DNA from: Vanrija pseudolonga
Lineage: Eukaryota > Basidiomycota > Tremellomycetes > Trichosporonales > Trichosporonaceae
Assembly: GCF_020906515.1 (NCBI RefSeq)
Contig: NC_085849.1
Location: forward strand, 2,604,001-2,668,000
Length of the DNA stretch: 64,000 nt
Reading direction: 5' to 3'
Below the pieces are notes generated by a model, which made no database searches, was not told where the DNA came from, and saw nothing but the letters and a program-made list of their open reading frames with translations. Shown piece after piece: positions 34,762 through 46,255 of the stretch. How positions within the stretch are numbered: the stretch's first letter is position 1; each line of letters opens with the position of its first letter. Position numbers and translations under genes: made by a program.

Positions 34762-36550
34762 ATGACAACAGTACCCACCGCCTCGGGCCTCTCATACCTC
34801 GTCATCTCTGGCGGGACAGGCGCAAACTCGTTCGCGTCGGCCTTTGGTCGCGCGCCTGCTTTTGTCCTGCCCGTGTCAGACGACGGCGGGTCGTCTGCCG
34901 AGATCCTGCGATGCTTTGGTGGGCCCTCGATTGGTGACATCCGTGAGAAGCTTCACTTCAGACCTTGTGCTTGTCACTAACCACTTCGCCCAGGCTCTCG
35001 CCTCATCCGTCTCATTCCCCTGCCGCCCAAAGGGCAGGAAGAGTCTGAGGCGGACGTGGAGCGTCGCGCGATCTACAACCTCATGGCGCACCGATTCCCT
35101 GCTGACGCGCCTGAGAGCGTCGTCCGAGAGCGGTGGGAAGAGATTGTTGAGGGACGTGGCGAGCTGTGGAATGGTGTGGGAGAAGACAAGAAGGAGTGCA
35201 TTCGAGGTTAGTAGCTCACACGACGACCGAAGCTCACGCCAGCCTTCCTCGTCCATTTCCAGACGCTCTGTCTCCGCCGTGCACACAAGCGCTTCTCCTT
35301 CCGAAACTTCTCTCTGGGAAACGGGTTCTTGACCGGCGCGCGCGACCTGTTCAGCAACCTCCCAAGTGCCATCTTCCTCTTCAAGTCTGTCGGTGGTGTG
35401 AACGTGAGTTATGGCTGTGAGAGCCGGGCTAACCGAGCAGGAGGGAGCGCAGGTCATTCCCGTCATCAACACCAATCGCAAGTATCTAAACAGTGGTTAC
35501 CAACTGACAGAGCAGAAACAATCACCATTGCGGTCCAGCTTGTGGGTCTGGCTGTTCGACGGCACCTAGCCAGGACTCTGCTCACTCCCACAGGAAAACC
35601 AGAGCACCATCGTGGGGCAGTGCAACATCTCCCACCCAACACCAAGCTCAAACCCGCTCTTGAGACACAACGCTGGTGGCGTCCCAGTTGTCCCGGTGCC
35701 CATCAACGGCGGTGCGCGGCGGCACGGAACGAGGCGCGACTCGCGGACATTCGACACGGCAGAAAGTGCACTGGCGACGCCAGAGCGAGGAACCACGCCA
35801 TTGTTGCCAGGCGAGGAGAGGGAAGATTCGGGTGGAAATCTTGCGTACACGAAGGGCATGAAGGAGGTCCCGCTCGAGTCGCGCATCGAGCGCCTGTTCT
35901 ACATCAACCTCTACGGTCAGGTGAGCGTCCTCACTCTCCGCTCCACTGACGTCCAGGAAATCTTCCCCGAGCCCAACACCGACTTCTACAACGCATTGGA
36001 CAAGCGCGATGTACTTGTCTACAGCTGTGGGTCTCTGTGGACCAGTATCGTGCCGTGTATTGCCCTGCGCGGTTTGGGGACGTCGATCGCTCAATCCAAG
36101 TCGCTCAAGGCGAAGGTTGTTCTCCGTAAGCTGCCAAGCCTATGTACACGAGCCAGCTTACACTCCCAGTGAACTCTGTAAATGACCGTGAGACCGGCGA
36201 CTACACTGCCATGGACTACATCGACACGATCGCCAACATGCTGCGGCACTACGACGTCCCGGTCCCACTACGCGCCAGCTTCGGAGAGGGCGTTCCATGG
36301 GAGACGAGGAGCTTCATCACGCATGTGGCGTATCTAGAGGGAGGCAAGGTACCCGTGGACGAGAAAGCGATTCGTGTGAGTGGGCCGTTGTTGTAGCTGG
36401 AGTTGAGTTGACACATCGCAGGAGCGTGGTATCAACGTCATCCGGATCCCTGCGGCCATCCACCAGACCCCGGAGGGCAAGACGCCCCTGTTCAAATCCT
36501 CGACAGTCAGCTGGGCGATGGACCGTGTGGTAGAGGACATTGGACATTAG
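34762..36550 (+). CDS. CofD/YvcK-fold (UPF0052) protein of unknown function
   Basis: Nine exons: 34762-34942, 34994-35206, 35243-35403, 35441-35477, 35516-35541, 35594-35920, 35957-36125, 36170-36375, 36422-36550; 482 residues. The N-terminus carries the family signature: Gly-rich VISGGTGANSF, then VSDDGGSSAEIL and PSIGDIRSRL across intron 1. The middle has VIPVINTNQTITIAVQL and VGQCNISH. Bacterial YvcK is a sugar-nucleotide-binding factor in gluconeogenic growth and cell-wall control; archaeal CofD is 2-phospholactate transferase in F420 synthesis. Fungi have neither pathway in that form, so the role is unknown. Intron 4 (35478-35515) is a GC-AG intron with donor GCAAGT; no GT donor restores the frame. 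Exon 5 is a 26-nt microexon. Confidence 0.87.
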
Positions 36551-36769
36551 CTTGGACTTTGCATTGACGCTGCCTTGATGCATGAGCACTGTTGTACCCT
36601 ACTCGTTTTGCATGCACAGTTGTCATGCACATGTCAATAGAGTTTGGTTGCCTCTTCTCTGATGACGGCATGCTGTGCGAGCCAACAACTTGACCCACCT
36701 CCACTCTGCTCTTCGTTCAACTTTCGTCGCCCCCCCTGAATCAGCCATTGTCCAAAGAACAACACCACC

Positions 36770-39124
36770 ATGCCAGAGCGGCTCCAGCTCCCCATCACCC
36801 CGTCGGGTCCACAGCTCGGCGCGCACATCGCCGCGCTCGACCTGCTCGCTGCGCGCCTCGAAGCGCTGCCGAGCCGGTCGCGCTGGCCGGCGCGCGTGCC
36901 GCTCAACTCGAAGGCGAGCTTCGAGGGGGACATGGTGCACACCAACGAGATCAAGGTCAACGTGTCCGAGGGGTGGTGGGTCGAGATGACGGCGCACGAG
37001 GCAGCTGGCTACGTGCGCCAGCGGCGAGATGGTGAGTCCCCGGTCCTGCTGGCAGTTCTGACATTAGCCCTGCTGCACGAGCACGCCCGCTTGTTGGAGG
37101 GCAAGCCGCCCTCGACGGCCGACCATGTCGCCAAGTCGCTGGGCATGGCGATGCGCCTCAACCCCGACGAGCTCAAGTTTGACCCGCTGTTTGCGCAACC
37201 CAGGAACGAGGCCAAGGAGCAGCAGAAGGAGGAGAGGCGGAAGACTGAGGAGCAGAAGAGAGAGAAGGCGGCGGCGGCCGCAGCAGCCCCGCCCAGCGAC
37301 GACCTCCCCGAGTCGCTCCAGCGCCTCGTCGACCTCGTCGGCAACCAGCTGCAGGACAAGCTCGGCCTGCCCGCCGCAAGTACAGAGGGGCGCGAAACGG
37401 TGAGTACACAGACGAGCGGGCCCAGCTGACGCTGCCAGGTCGAGAACGACGACGGGCTGCCGATCCACGAAATCCGCGAAGCGCTGGACGGCAGCGCGCT
37501 TACTCCCCTGCCAGAGGGTCACGGCGAGGGCGCGGTCACCGTGAACGACGAGGACGGGGACTATTGGGCCGACGAGGCGGTCGCGCGGCGTGAGGCGCTG
37601 CGGAGGCGCATCTTCCACGACGGGAGCGATACCGAGGATGACGAAGACAACGACGACAGCATGGACGTGGACCCCGCCGCGGCGCCTGAAGCCAAGCCGC
37701 CCACCCCGCCGATCGCCGCGACTTCAGCCTCGGCCTCGGCCTCGGCCTCGGCGTCCCTCGCGCCGCCAGAGGACGTCGACATGCAAGACGAGCCGACGCC
37801 AAGCCTCTCGCGCTCGAGCTCGATCTCGCAGCCCAAATCCATCCTCAAGCTGCCCACGCGCAAAAAGAGCGTCAGCTTCGACGACAGCGTGCCCCTCCCG
37901 CCCGACTCGCCGCCGGTGCGCGGCTTTGTCGGCGTCGAAGTGCCCGATTCGGGGCCCAAGGTCATCCCGATTCTGAACGCGCCAAAGCCTGGCCAGAAGA
38001 AGGAGCCGTTTGGCGGCTTCAAGCGCGGCTTCTTGTCCAGCGGCCCGCCCCCCGTGCCGCGCATCGTCGAGGTGGCGCCTGATGCGCCGGCGCCGGCTCC
38101 TCCAGTTCCGCCGTCGACAGTTCGGACGCAGGAGGCGCCGGCTGCGCCGGCCGCGCCCGAACCGCCCCAACAGCCAAAGAAGCAGAGCCTGTTCGCCCAG
38201 CGCCGCGCACAAGCTGGCGGGCCGTCGTTCCCCAAGCTCGCGGACACGCCGCCCATGGTCACGATGAAGCATGCGGTGCAGGAGAAGTCGGCGGTACCGG
38301 GCCCTGCGCCTGCGTCGCGGCCACTCACCGCGCCGCCGAGCGTCGGGCCTGCGCGCTCGCCCGCGCCGGACGCGATGGACGAGGACACGGACGAAGACTA
38401 CGACGAGTACGGCGACCTGGGCGAGTTCTCCGACGACGAAGAGGACGAGTACAACCTCGACGAGGCGCTGCTCGCGCGCGAAGTAGCGCTCGAGTATCAC
38501 CGCAGGCAGGCGTACCAGACGCCCGTGGACCCAGACGAGGTGGACCCCGAGGCGGACGACGCCAACGTGCTCATGGGCATCCCGCGCGTGTCGACCATTT
38601 CCGGCCGGGATGACGACAGCAGCCTGCGCATCGTCAACCCGACCGCGGACGACCTGAGCCAGTTTATGCGTGTCGGCAGGGCAGAGGACGGCGAGCTCGT
38701 CTTCGAGCCTCCCGTGGTCAACGAGGACTCGGACTCGGACGGCGAGGAGGCCGGCGCCGACGCCGAAGACCGCCGCCAACGCCGCCAGAGGAGGAAGGAC
38801 GTCATGGCCCAGCTCCTCACCGGGGACTACTCTGATCGGCCGTTGAGCGGGCAGGCGCAGGCCGAGGTCAACAAGGCGCGCGAGCGGGCGTTCCACCAGT
38901 CCTTGCCGCCTGCGGTCGCGGCCGCGCCAGTGGCTGCCCCTGCTCCAGTGCCCGCGCCGGCTCCGGCACCGGCTCCCAAGCCTGATCCTCGGCGCGATGT
39001 TGTCGAGCGCGTACCGCCGCCACAACGGCCTGTTGCCGCTGCCGCTGCCGCTGCCGAGCCAGAAGCTGCTGCCCCCGCTGCGCCGCCCAAGAAGGTCTCG
39101 CGCTTCAAGGCCGCGCGCCAGTAG
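36770..39124 (+). CDS. URI1: unconventional prefoldin URI/Bud27-like protein
   Basis: Exons 36770-37031, 37068-37399, 37439-39124; 759 residues. URI/Bud27 is a cytosolic prefoldin-like scaffold that binds Rpb5 and helps assemble all nuclear RNA polymerases. Residues about 10-140 form the alpha-prefoldin coiled-coil pair around a beta segment (ASFEGDMVHTNEIKVNVSEGWWVEMTA is the strand region). A charged linker with Glu/Lys runs follows. The hallmark PKSILKLPTRKKSVSFDD occurs near residue 300; KSVSF is an RVxF-type PP1-docking motif. Beyond it lie long Ala/Pro/Asp-rich disordered stretches, and the C-terminus ends KKVSRFKAARQ, as in Bud27-type proteins. Its stop codon is 59 bp from the stop codon of RPC40, which encodes a polymerase subunit, so the transcripts must overlap or abut. 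Confidence 0.85.
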
Positions 39125-39183
39125 CCTTCTCGGGTCATATCCGGTATCAATACATGCCATGTAACCATACGTGCAAAATCTAT

Positions 39184-40409
39184 TTATGCTGAGGCGTCGG
39201 ACGCGAACAGCTTGTCGAGGCCGGCCTCGACGGCGCTGATCTTGCCGAGCATGATCTTGATGGCCTCGGGCACGAGGTCGGCGGGGGGGTACTGGCCCGC
39301 AGACTCGACGTTGACTGGGGTGTGTGTCAGTTTGGAAACCTACCGCTGGGCCATCCAACTTACACAAGAAGTGGTCGCGGATGCGCGCCAGCTCGACCAG
39401 GTCCTGGAACTCTGGGTGGCGGAGGACCTCGCGCGACACGGTGTCCTTGCGGGGGTTGGCGATGACGACCTGCTTCTTCCCTGTGCCGTCCTTCTTGATC
39501 TCGACGACGCCGGGCGCGAAGCACTTCTGGAACTTCTCCTGGTGCTCCTCGGGGATGGGCCCGCGGAGGATGATGTGCGGCAGGAGGCGGTAGCTTGCCG
39601 TCGCGACGGGGCTGTACTTGGCGTGGTCGGCTCCGATGCCCTTGCGCGCAAAGCAGTGCAGGTCGACGACCTGTCCTGGGCGGAGCTTGACGAGGAGGAT
39701 GTCGTCGAGCACGGGTTTTGGCTCAATGCCACGGTACTTTGCTGCCTGGTTGCCGCTCGGCGCCCACTTCATCATGCCCGTGTACACGTTGGAGTCGTGG
39801 TACAGCTTCTTGGGGTCCGTCTCGCCCGGCGCCGCATCCCGCCGCCTCTCGCACTTGATTCGCAGGTCGAAGACGTGCGTGTCGGTCTCCATGGGGGCAG
39901 AGTAGACAGATGCTGGGAAACGTCAGCTTCGCGATGTCGGCATTGGTGCCACTCACGCTTGAAGTCCAGCATCCGCGGGTCGATCTTGAGCGGCACAAGA
40001 CCAACACGGTGTGCAAGAACCTCATCCTGCATGATCGACGTGTTGTTCCACACGTACACGTCCTCGATGGCGACGGTAGGCACCTGGGCGTGGCGTGAGC
40101 TTTGGTCCGAAGAAGAGCGTCACAAAGCTCACCTCGGCAATCAGAATACGGCGGATGGCGTTCGCGATCGAAGCGTCGACACCGACAAGGTCAAACTCGA
40201 TCGTCGACGGCGTCGTGCGCTGAACCGAAACGACGAGGTTCTGGCGTCAGCTTGGTCATAACACTCTAGCTCACCTCCTTGAACTTGTCGAGGCTCCACG
40301 AGTGATCCTCGCCGGGGTAGTGGTGAGGGAACTCGGAGTTGGAGACGGCTCCAACGCGCTCAGGCAGCACCTGCACATGGCGCCGGGGGTTGTTGTTGTC
40401 GAGCGGCAT
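39184..40409 (-). CDS. RPC40: RNA polymerase I and III subunit AC40
   Basis: Five exons: 40409-40275, 40219-40133, 40083-39957, 39912-39364, 39314-39184; 342 residues (yeast 335). AC40 pairs with AC19 in the alpha-like assembly platform of RNA polymerases I and III. The alpha-type signature is clear: [18 protein letters not shown], then [33 protein letters not shown] and VPLKIDPRM. The insertion with [11 protein letters not shown] and the C-terminal [18 protein letters not shown] also match the AC40 family. The start ATG at 40409 is followed immediately by conserved sequence. It is divergent from RAD54 and convergent with URI. Confidence 0.95.
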
Positions 40410-40669
40410 GTCGCACGGCGTCGTTGTGGACGATGAGGAGCTCGGAGATGCACTTCGTCGATGTCATTCATGACAGACCTCCATCAACTTTTGCGTACTT
40501 TACTGGCGGGGGCCGGATAACGCCCACGTGGGAGGAAGTGGAGGTATTTGGTTCCGCGGCGGTTGACGCGACTTGCTTCTTTCCCTGCAGTGCGCGTGCC
40601 GGCTGGTATAACAACAACAAATCTAATTGCTGGTCCGTCTCCTGACTCATCAACTCATCCTCCATCGCA
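40410..40669. promoter_or_regulatory. divergent RPC40/RAD54 promoter with CACGTG box
   Basis: 260 bp between divergent starts. A CACGTG palindrome lies at 40525-40530, roughly central, inside a symmetric CCCACGTGGG context. A TATAA-like element at 40607-40611 precedes RAD54. No Mlu cell-cycle box (ACGCGT) is present, although RAD54 genes are often cell-cycle or damage regulated. Confidence 0.45.
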
Positions 40670-43528
40670 ATGCTCAGGCGCCTCCCGGCGAGCAATACCG
40701 GCGATGTGCCCATCACGTCCGCCACGTCGGGCGGGTACGGCATCGTCTCGCGGCCGTACAAGCCGCCGAGCCAGGCCGCGGCTACCAAGCGCACGTCGAC
40801 GCTGCCGGCCCGCAAGCGCAAACAGGTGTCGTACAAGGAGATGGGGGGCGGCGACGACGACCGCGACCCCGACGCGAGCGGCAGCCCGAAGAAGAAACTC
40901 CGCTTCGAGATGGGAAACAAGGTGTACGAGGGCGGCGTGCTCGGCGACATGGCCAAGTGGTGTAATCGCAAGTTTCCAGTGTACGAAGCCAAGGAGAAGA
41001 GCGCGGTCTTCGCGAAGAAGTGAGCTGCTTCAACGGAGACCTAGCTGACGGCAGCTTCTCCATCCCGATCATGATCAACGCGAAGACGTCAGAGCGCATC
41101 ATGCACCCGTTGTCCCATGCGAGCCTCGGCGCAAGGGCACACCCTTCCCTCCCGCCAAGGCCGCTGCACGACCCGATGGCCGACCACGCGATCGTGCTCT
41201 ACGACCCGACGATTGACGACAAGCCCGACCCCGAGGCGGAGGCCGAGCGCGCTGAGGAGGAACGCAAGCGCGAGCTCGCCGATCGCGGGCCGCACAAGTC
41301 GCTGCGCTCGATCCTCGGCATCCAGGACAGGAAGGCCAAGGTCGAGGTCAAGGTGCCAGTCGTTATCGACCCGCGCCTGAGCAAGGTCCTCCGCCCGCAC
41401 CAGATCGAGGGCGTCAAGTTCTTGTACCGCTGCACCACCGGCCTCCTGGACGACAAAGCATGGGGCTGCATCATGGCCGACGAGATGGGTCTCGGCAAGA
41501 CGCTGCAATGCATCGCCCTGTTGTGGACGCTGCTGAAGCAGTCGCCGTTACCCGGCAAAGGAACGGCCGAGAAGGTCATCATTGCTTGCCCCACCTCGCT
41601 GGTCGGAAACTGGGCGAACGAGCTAGGTGGGTTCCTTTTTGGCAGAGGTCTAACCCACACAGTCAAATGGCTTGGCCCCGGCGCTGTCAACCCGCTTGTC
41701 GTGGATGGAAAGGGAGGCAAGGCCGAGCTCATCCCCGCTGTTCGTCGCTGGGTCGCTGCGCATGGCAGGAACGTCACCCTTCCTGGTAAGCCATGAGAGC
41801 CGGGCTTCGCTGACCGACAGTCATGATCGTCTCGTATGAGACGCTGCGTTCCTTGGAGCAGGAGCTTGCTGGTGCTCCCATTGGGCTGCTCCTCGCTGAC
41901 GAGGGTCATCGTCTCAAGAATTCCGGTGCGTCCAGCTACAGAAGCCAGGTGGGGCCTTGCAGCTGACATATCCAGAAACCCTTACGTTCCAAGCCCTCAC
42001 GTCTCTCAACGTCAAGCGCCGTGTCATTCTCACCGGCACACCGATCCAGAACGACCTCTCAGAGTACTTTGCCCTCCTCAACTTTGCCAACCCCGAGTAC
42101 CTCGGCTCCAAGGCCGACTTCAAGAAGAACTTTGAGAACAAGATTCTCCGCGGTCGTGACGCCGACGCTTCGGACAAGGAGAAGCAAGACAGCGACGCCA
42201 AGCTCAAGGAGCTCAGCGGACTGGTCAACAAGTTCATCATCCGCCGTACCAACGACCTCCTCTCGAAATACTGTGGGTCGCCATTGCTTAAGATCGAGCT
42301 AACCCACGCCAGTGCCTGTCAAGTACGAGCACGTCGTCTTCTGCAACCCGAGTACGCTCCAGTCCGCGCTGTACAACCACTTTGTCAACTCGAAGGATGT
42401 GCAGCGTCTCCTTCGTGGCAAGGACTCTCAGCCCTTGAAGGCCATCGGTCTTCTCAGGAAGCTCTGCAACCACCCAGAGCTCCTCAACCTGCCCGAGGAT
42501 CTCGCAGGGAGCGAGGCTTTGCTACCAGACGACTACTTTACGGGCAGGACGGGGCGTGACCGCACGTTCAACTGCAGCTACTCGGGCAAATTCGTTGTCC
42601 TCGAGCGGTGGGTACTGATTAGTTGTCGCTCGTCTAACCCGCTCAGGATGCTCGATCACATCAAGAACCACACCAATGACAAGATTGTCCTCATTAGCAA
42701 CGCGACGCAGACTCTCGACCTCATGGAGCGGTTGTGCCGATTGAAGAAGTGAGTGAGCTCAAACCATGCCTCTGCTAACCAAAGATACGGCTGCGTGCGC
42801 CTGGACGGCTCGATGAATGTGAACAAGCGCTCCAAGATTGTCGATCGCTTCAATGACCCCGAAGGCAAGGAGTTTGTCTTCCTCCTCAGCTCCAAGGCCG
42901 GTGGCTGTGGTATCAACCTGATTGGAGCGAACCGCCTCATCCTCTTTGACCCAGTATGTCCTGAACGGCAGTGGAAGACAAAAACTGACCTCCCAGGACT
43001 GGAACCCGGCCAGTGACCAGCAGGCCCTCGCCCGTGTCTGGCGTGATGGACAGAAGAAAGAGTGTAGGTGTCGGGGATCGCTGATTCACCTGCTCACTCC
43101 TCAGGCTTTGTCTACCGCTTCATGACCACGGGTTCGATCGAGGAGAAGGTCTTCCAGCGACAGTGCCAGAAGCAGAATCTCTCGGCCTGTGTCGTCGACG
43201 AGGCTGAGGACGCCGCGCGCCACTTTACCCAGGACGACCTGCGCCAGCTGTTCAAGTTCAACACGCAGACTGCGTGTGACACGCACGAGACGTACAAGTG
43301 CAAGCGCTGCCGCGACGGCAAGCAGTTTGTCAAGGCGCCAGCTCTGCTCTATGGCGATGCCAGCACGTGAGTGGCAGCTGATGCCGAGTCTGGTAACAAA
43401 AGGCTGACCCCATTTCCAGCTGGAACCACTTCCCCAACTCTCAACTTGGGCAGTTGCACGACGACTTGCTTCGGGCCGAGCTTGGCCTCCCAGAGGTCTC
43501 GTACGTGTTCCAGTACATTTCGCACTGA
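40670..43528 (+). CDS. RAD54: DNA repair translocase Rad54
   Basis: Eleven exons: 40670-41019, 41055-41626, 41663-41785, 41821-41925, 41976-42272, 42313-42607, 42647-42748, 42785-42953, 42997-43063, 43105-43366, 43420-43528; 816 residues, phases exact. Rad54 is a Swi2/Snf2 dsDNA translocase that works with Rad51 in homologous recombination. Motifs in order: [12 protein letters not shown], Ia [21 protein letters not shown] (DEGH rather than DEAH, typical of Rad54), [28 protein letters not shown]-like, [37 protein letters not shown]. The C-terminal zinc-like cysteine cluster ([10 protein letters not shown]) is present. Intron 1 is only 35 nt. Confidence 0.96.
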
Positions 43529-43822
43529 GCTGGGGGAACGGTGATGGGAGTGCTTTGGACCTGTTGTAACTACCTGTTGATACACCATAGACTTTGCATA
43601 TTGATAGTACATGTCACTAGAGGGAATGGGAATTGTACGTGCTGATTTGAGCTGTGGGGAGGAGAAAGGGCGAGGGGAAACAAGGGAAATGCAAGGGTTG
43701 ACGTGCATCCCTCGTCTTCCTTCACGTCATTGTCTCTCTTCCCGACTTCTTGGAACCTTGTCAATCAGGGCTTGTTAATACTTTTGTCTTGTCCTCAGGC
43801 ACCGGCGGGTTGAACGCTGCCC

Positions 43823-45862
43823 ATGAGCCATCAGACGCCCAAAGCAATGACGCCAATGGCAGGTACAGCAATCCGACAACATGCCGCAGCCCACTCCTTC
43901 CACCTCATCGACTTGGACCAACTTGACGACTCACAACCCCTCACACCAAAGGATACCTCATACACCAGTCACGAGGCCTACACAAGCCACGAACCGCGCC
44001 CCTCAACCACCTTCCCACACACACTACCACCGAGCTGCACAGACAACTCGGCAGACCTCATCCACCTCGGCAGTTCGGACACGACTCTGCGAGATCTCGC
44101 CTACTCGCCCAGCAGCCCGCCAGACTACCCCGTTCACGACTTCCTTCTCTCGGGGTACGGATACGACCCGCTCCGTCCCAGGTGAGTTGTGATCTTGGCC
44201 GTACTGACTGGATCGCCAGCGACTCGTCACCGATCCATAACCCCCGCACGCCGTCGCCTTTCCCCTCTTCAGACATCGGCCGCGAAGTCTTGACTTTCGA
44301 CTACCCCCTCTCTCCTCCACCACCGCTCATCATGGCGACTCAGACCATCACCTCTACCTGGGAGCAGGGCGGCGCGCGCCCTAACCCGCTCAACGCCGCC
44401 GACGCCCCGTTTGAGCGGTACCGCGCCTTGCCATCGCCCCGGCTATCGACCCCTGCGGCGGTCGTGCGCTCGGAGCAGACCGACAAGCTGCAACAGGCGA
44501 TCATGGCCTCTTGGCGCGGGAGTGAGCCAGGCCCGGAGCGGACAGCGGCGATCGTCGCCCTGCTCGCGCGGCTCACGGCGCTGGTGAACCGCCATTCGTA
44601 CGTGGACAACCCGCGTGGCAACCGGTACCGCGTCGACGTGTTCGGCAGCGTCAGCTGGGGCGGGGAGACGAAGAAGAGCAGCGACCTGGACTTGGTGATT
44701 GTCGACACGCGCCTCCTGCAGGGGTACATTCCGTCACTTTGGAAGGTGCCCGTCGGCGGGCAGTCGCTCGGCAGCTCACGCGGCTCGCGTACCCCTCAAA
44801 ACGACAAGGTTCCGCTCATCTACGACATGTACTGGCTCGCGAACAAGCTGCGGAATACGCCAGGCTATTCAGAGGTCACGCCGATCACCAAGGCGAACAC
44901 CCCCATTGTCAAGTTCAAAACTGGCGGTCTGGAGTGCGACATCAACTGCAACGACATGGGCGGGTGGTACAACTCGCTGCTGATCCAGGCGTATGCGCGT
45001 GTGTCGCCATACGTCTTCAGACCCATGATCCACGCGCTTAAGAAGTGGGCAGCGGTGCATAATCTCAACGACTATACAGTACGGAGCAAGACACCGACGA
45101 CCATGTCGTCCTACTGCCTCACACTCATGGCGATTGCGTACCTGCAGAAGATTGAGGCGCTGCCAAATCTCCAGAAGGGCGTCGTCGTGCCGCCAGAATG
45201 CGACCCCACCGACCTGAGACAGAGGGACGCGATCTGGATCTCGTGGGGCAGAGAGCAGGGCCAGCTCGCGCATATCTGGTTCAGGCAGGAGGCGCCGGCC
45301 GGCTGGACGACAAAACACCCGCACTTGACGGCCGCGCAGGCCGTGTTTGGCTTCTTCCGCTACTACTGTGGGCAGCGGGGCGAGAGGGATGTGTTCGACC
45401 CGCGGACGCAGTTTGTGTCTGTCCTCAACGGCGGCATCCTGATCCGCCCGCACCCTCAAAACACGCTCACCCGCGAGCGCCAGGACTTTCGCCAGCGAAT
45501 GGACCCCAATACGTCGAGGGAGGAGGTGGTACGCGCAATGGCCGAATATGACTACGAGATCGACAGCCAAGAGAAGTACATGGGCACGGCGGCGGGCAAG
45601 ATCGCCCCGCGCAAGTGGGACGAGAAGCGTCTCGTCGTTCAGGACCCGTTCATCTGGGACAAGGTGGGTGGTGTCGGTGCGAGCAAAACAAGCTGACATC
45701 AGAACTGTGCGGCGGGCATGTCAAAGGAGGGGCTGGACCGCTTCTTTAAAGTGGGTACGGAGCGGGAGTTGTGCTGATTCATACCAGACCGCGGTCGCCA
45801 GCTACCGCCTGCTCGAGGACGCCGACACGTCGCTCACCGACCTTCTCGCGCTCAAGGTGTAG
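43823..45862 (+). CDS. Cid1/Trf-type terminal nucleotidyltransferase (non-canonical poly(A)/poly(U) polymerase)
   Basis: Exons 43823-44181, 44220-45663, 45703-45750, 45788-45862; 641 residues. The family adds A or U residues to RNA 3' ends for surveillance or decay. The catalytic palm is clear: GSVSWGGETKKSSDLDLVIV (G-S and the first two metal-binding Asp), with the third Asp in LECDINCND. The nucleotide-binding and PAP-associated region follows (PTMSSYCLTLMAIAYLQ, AVFGFFRYYCGQ, VSVLNGG). The first 160 residues are Ser/Pro/Thr-rich and disordered. The start is uncertain: exon 1 is open and spliced in phase, but ATG 44332 in exon 2 gives a shorter protein beginning right before the ordered part. 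Nucleotide preference (A or U) cannot be judged by eye. Confidence 0.83.
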
Positions 45863-46255
45863 ATATCCAGCATAGTATATAGTGGGGCGGGCCCTAGAGT
45901 CTTGGGGAGCAGCAGTGTCACTTGTGAACCATGTGTAGTAATACAACAACAGCAACAAACCCATTCCGTAGCATGCATGTGGATACAACCATTTATCAAT
46001 TTATCACCATTTGATCAAGATCCTTATCGTGATTACAACGTGGGGTAGATTTGATCCCGCGGCACGGCGGCGGCGACTACACGTTCCGTCGTCACCGTCT
46101 CCCACAACAGTTGCTGCTGCTGATAATCAACATCTCCATCTTGCCCAAACACCACCACCCATCTCACAATCGCCCTCGCCACCATCTCTGACCCCGACCA
46201 TATAATGACTTGAGTCTGCACCGACAACAAAACAGCAGGCACCGCCGCCGCCGCC
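45863..46255. other. intergenic region nucleotidyltransferase to FAB1
   Basis: 393 bp holding the upstream gene's 3' UTR and the FAB1 promoter. The last 150 bp are C/A-rich, as in other leaders in this window. No gene or RNA was recognised. Confidence 0.6.

Noticed and set aside
37724-39892. 722-codon minus-strand frame spanning RPC40 and URI
   Set aside because: The first part is a real RPC40 exon read through its intron; the rest is antisense to URI.
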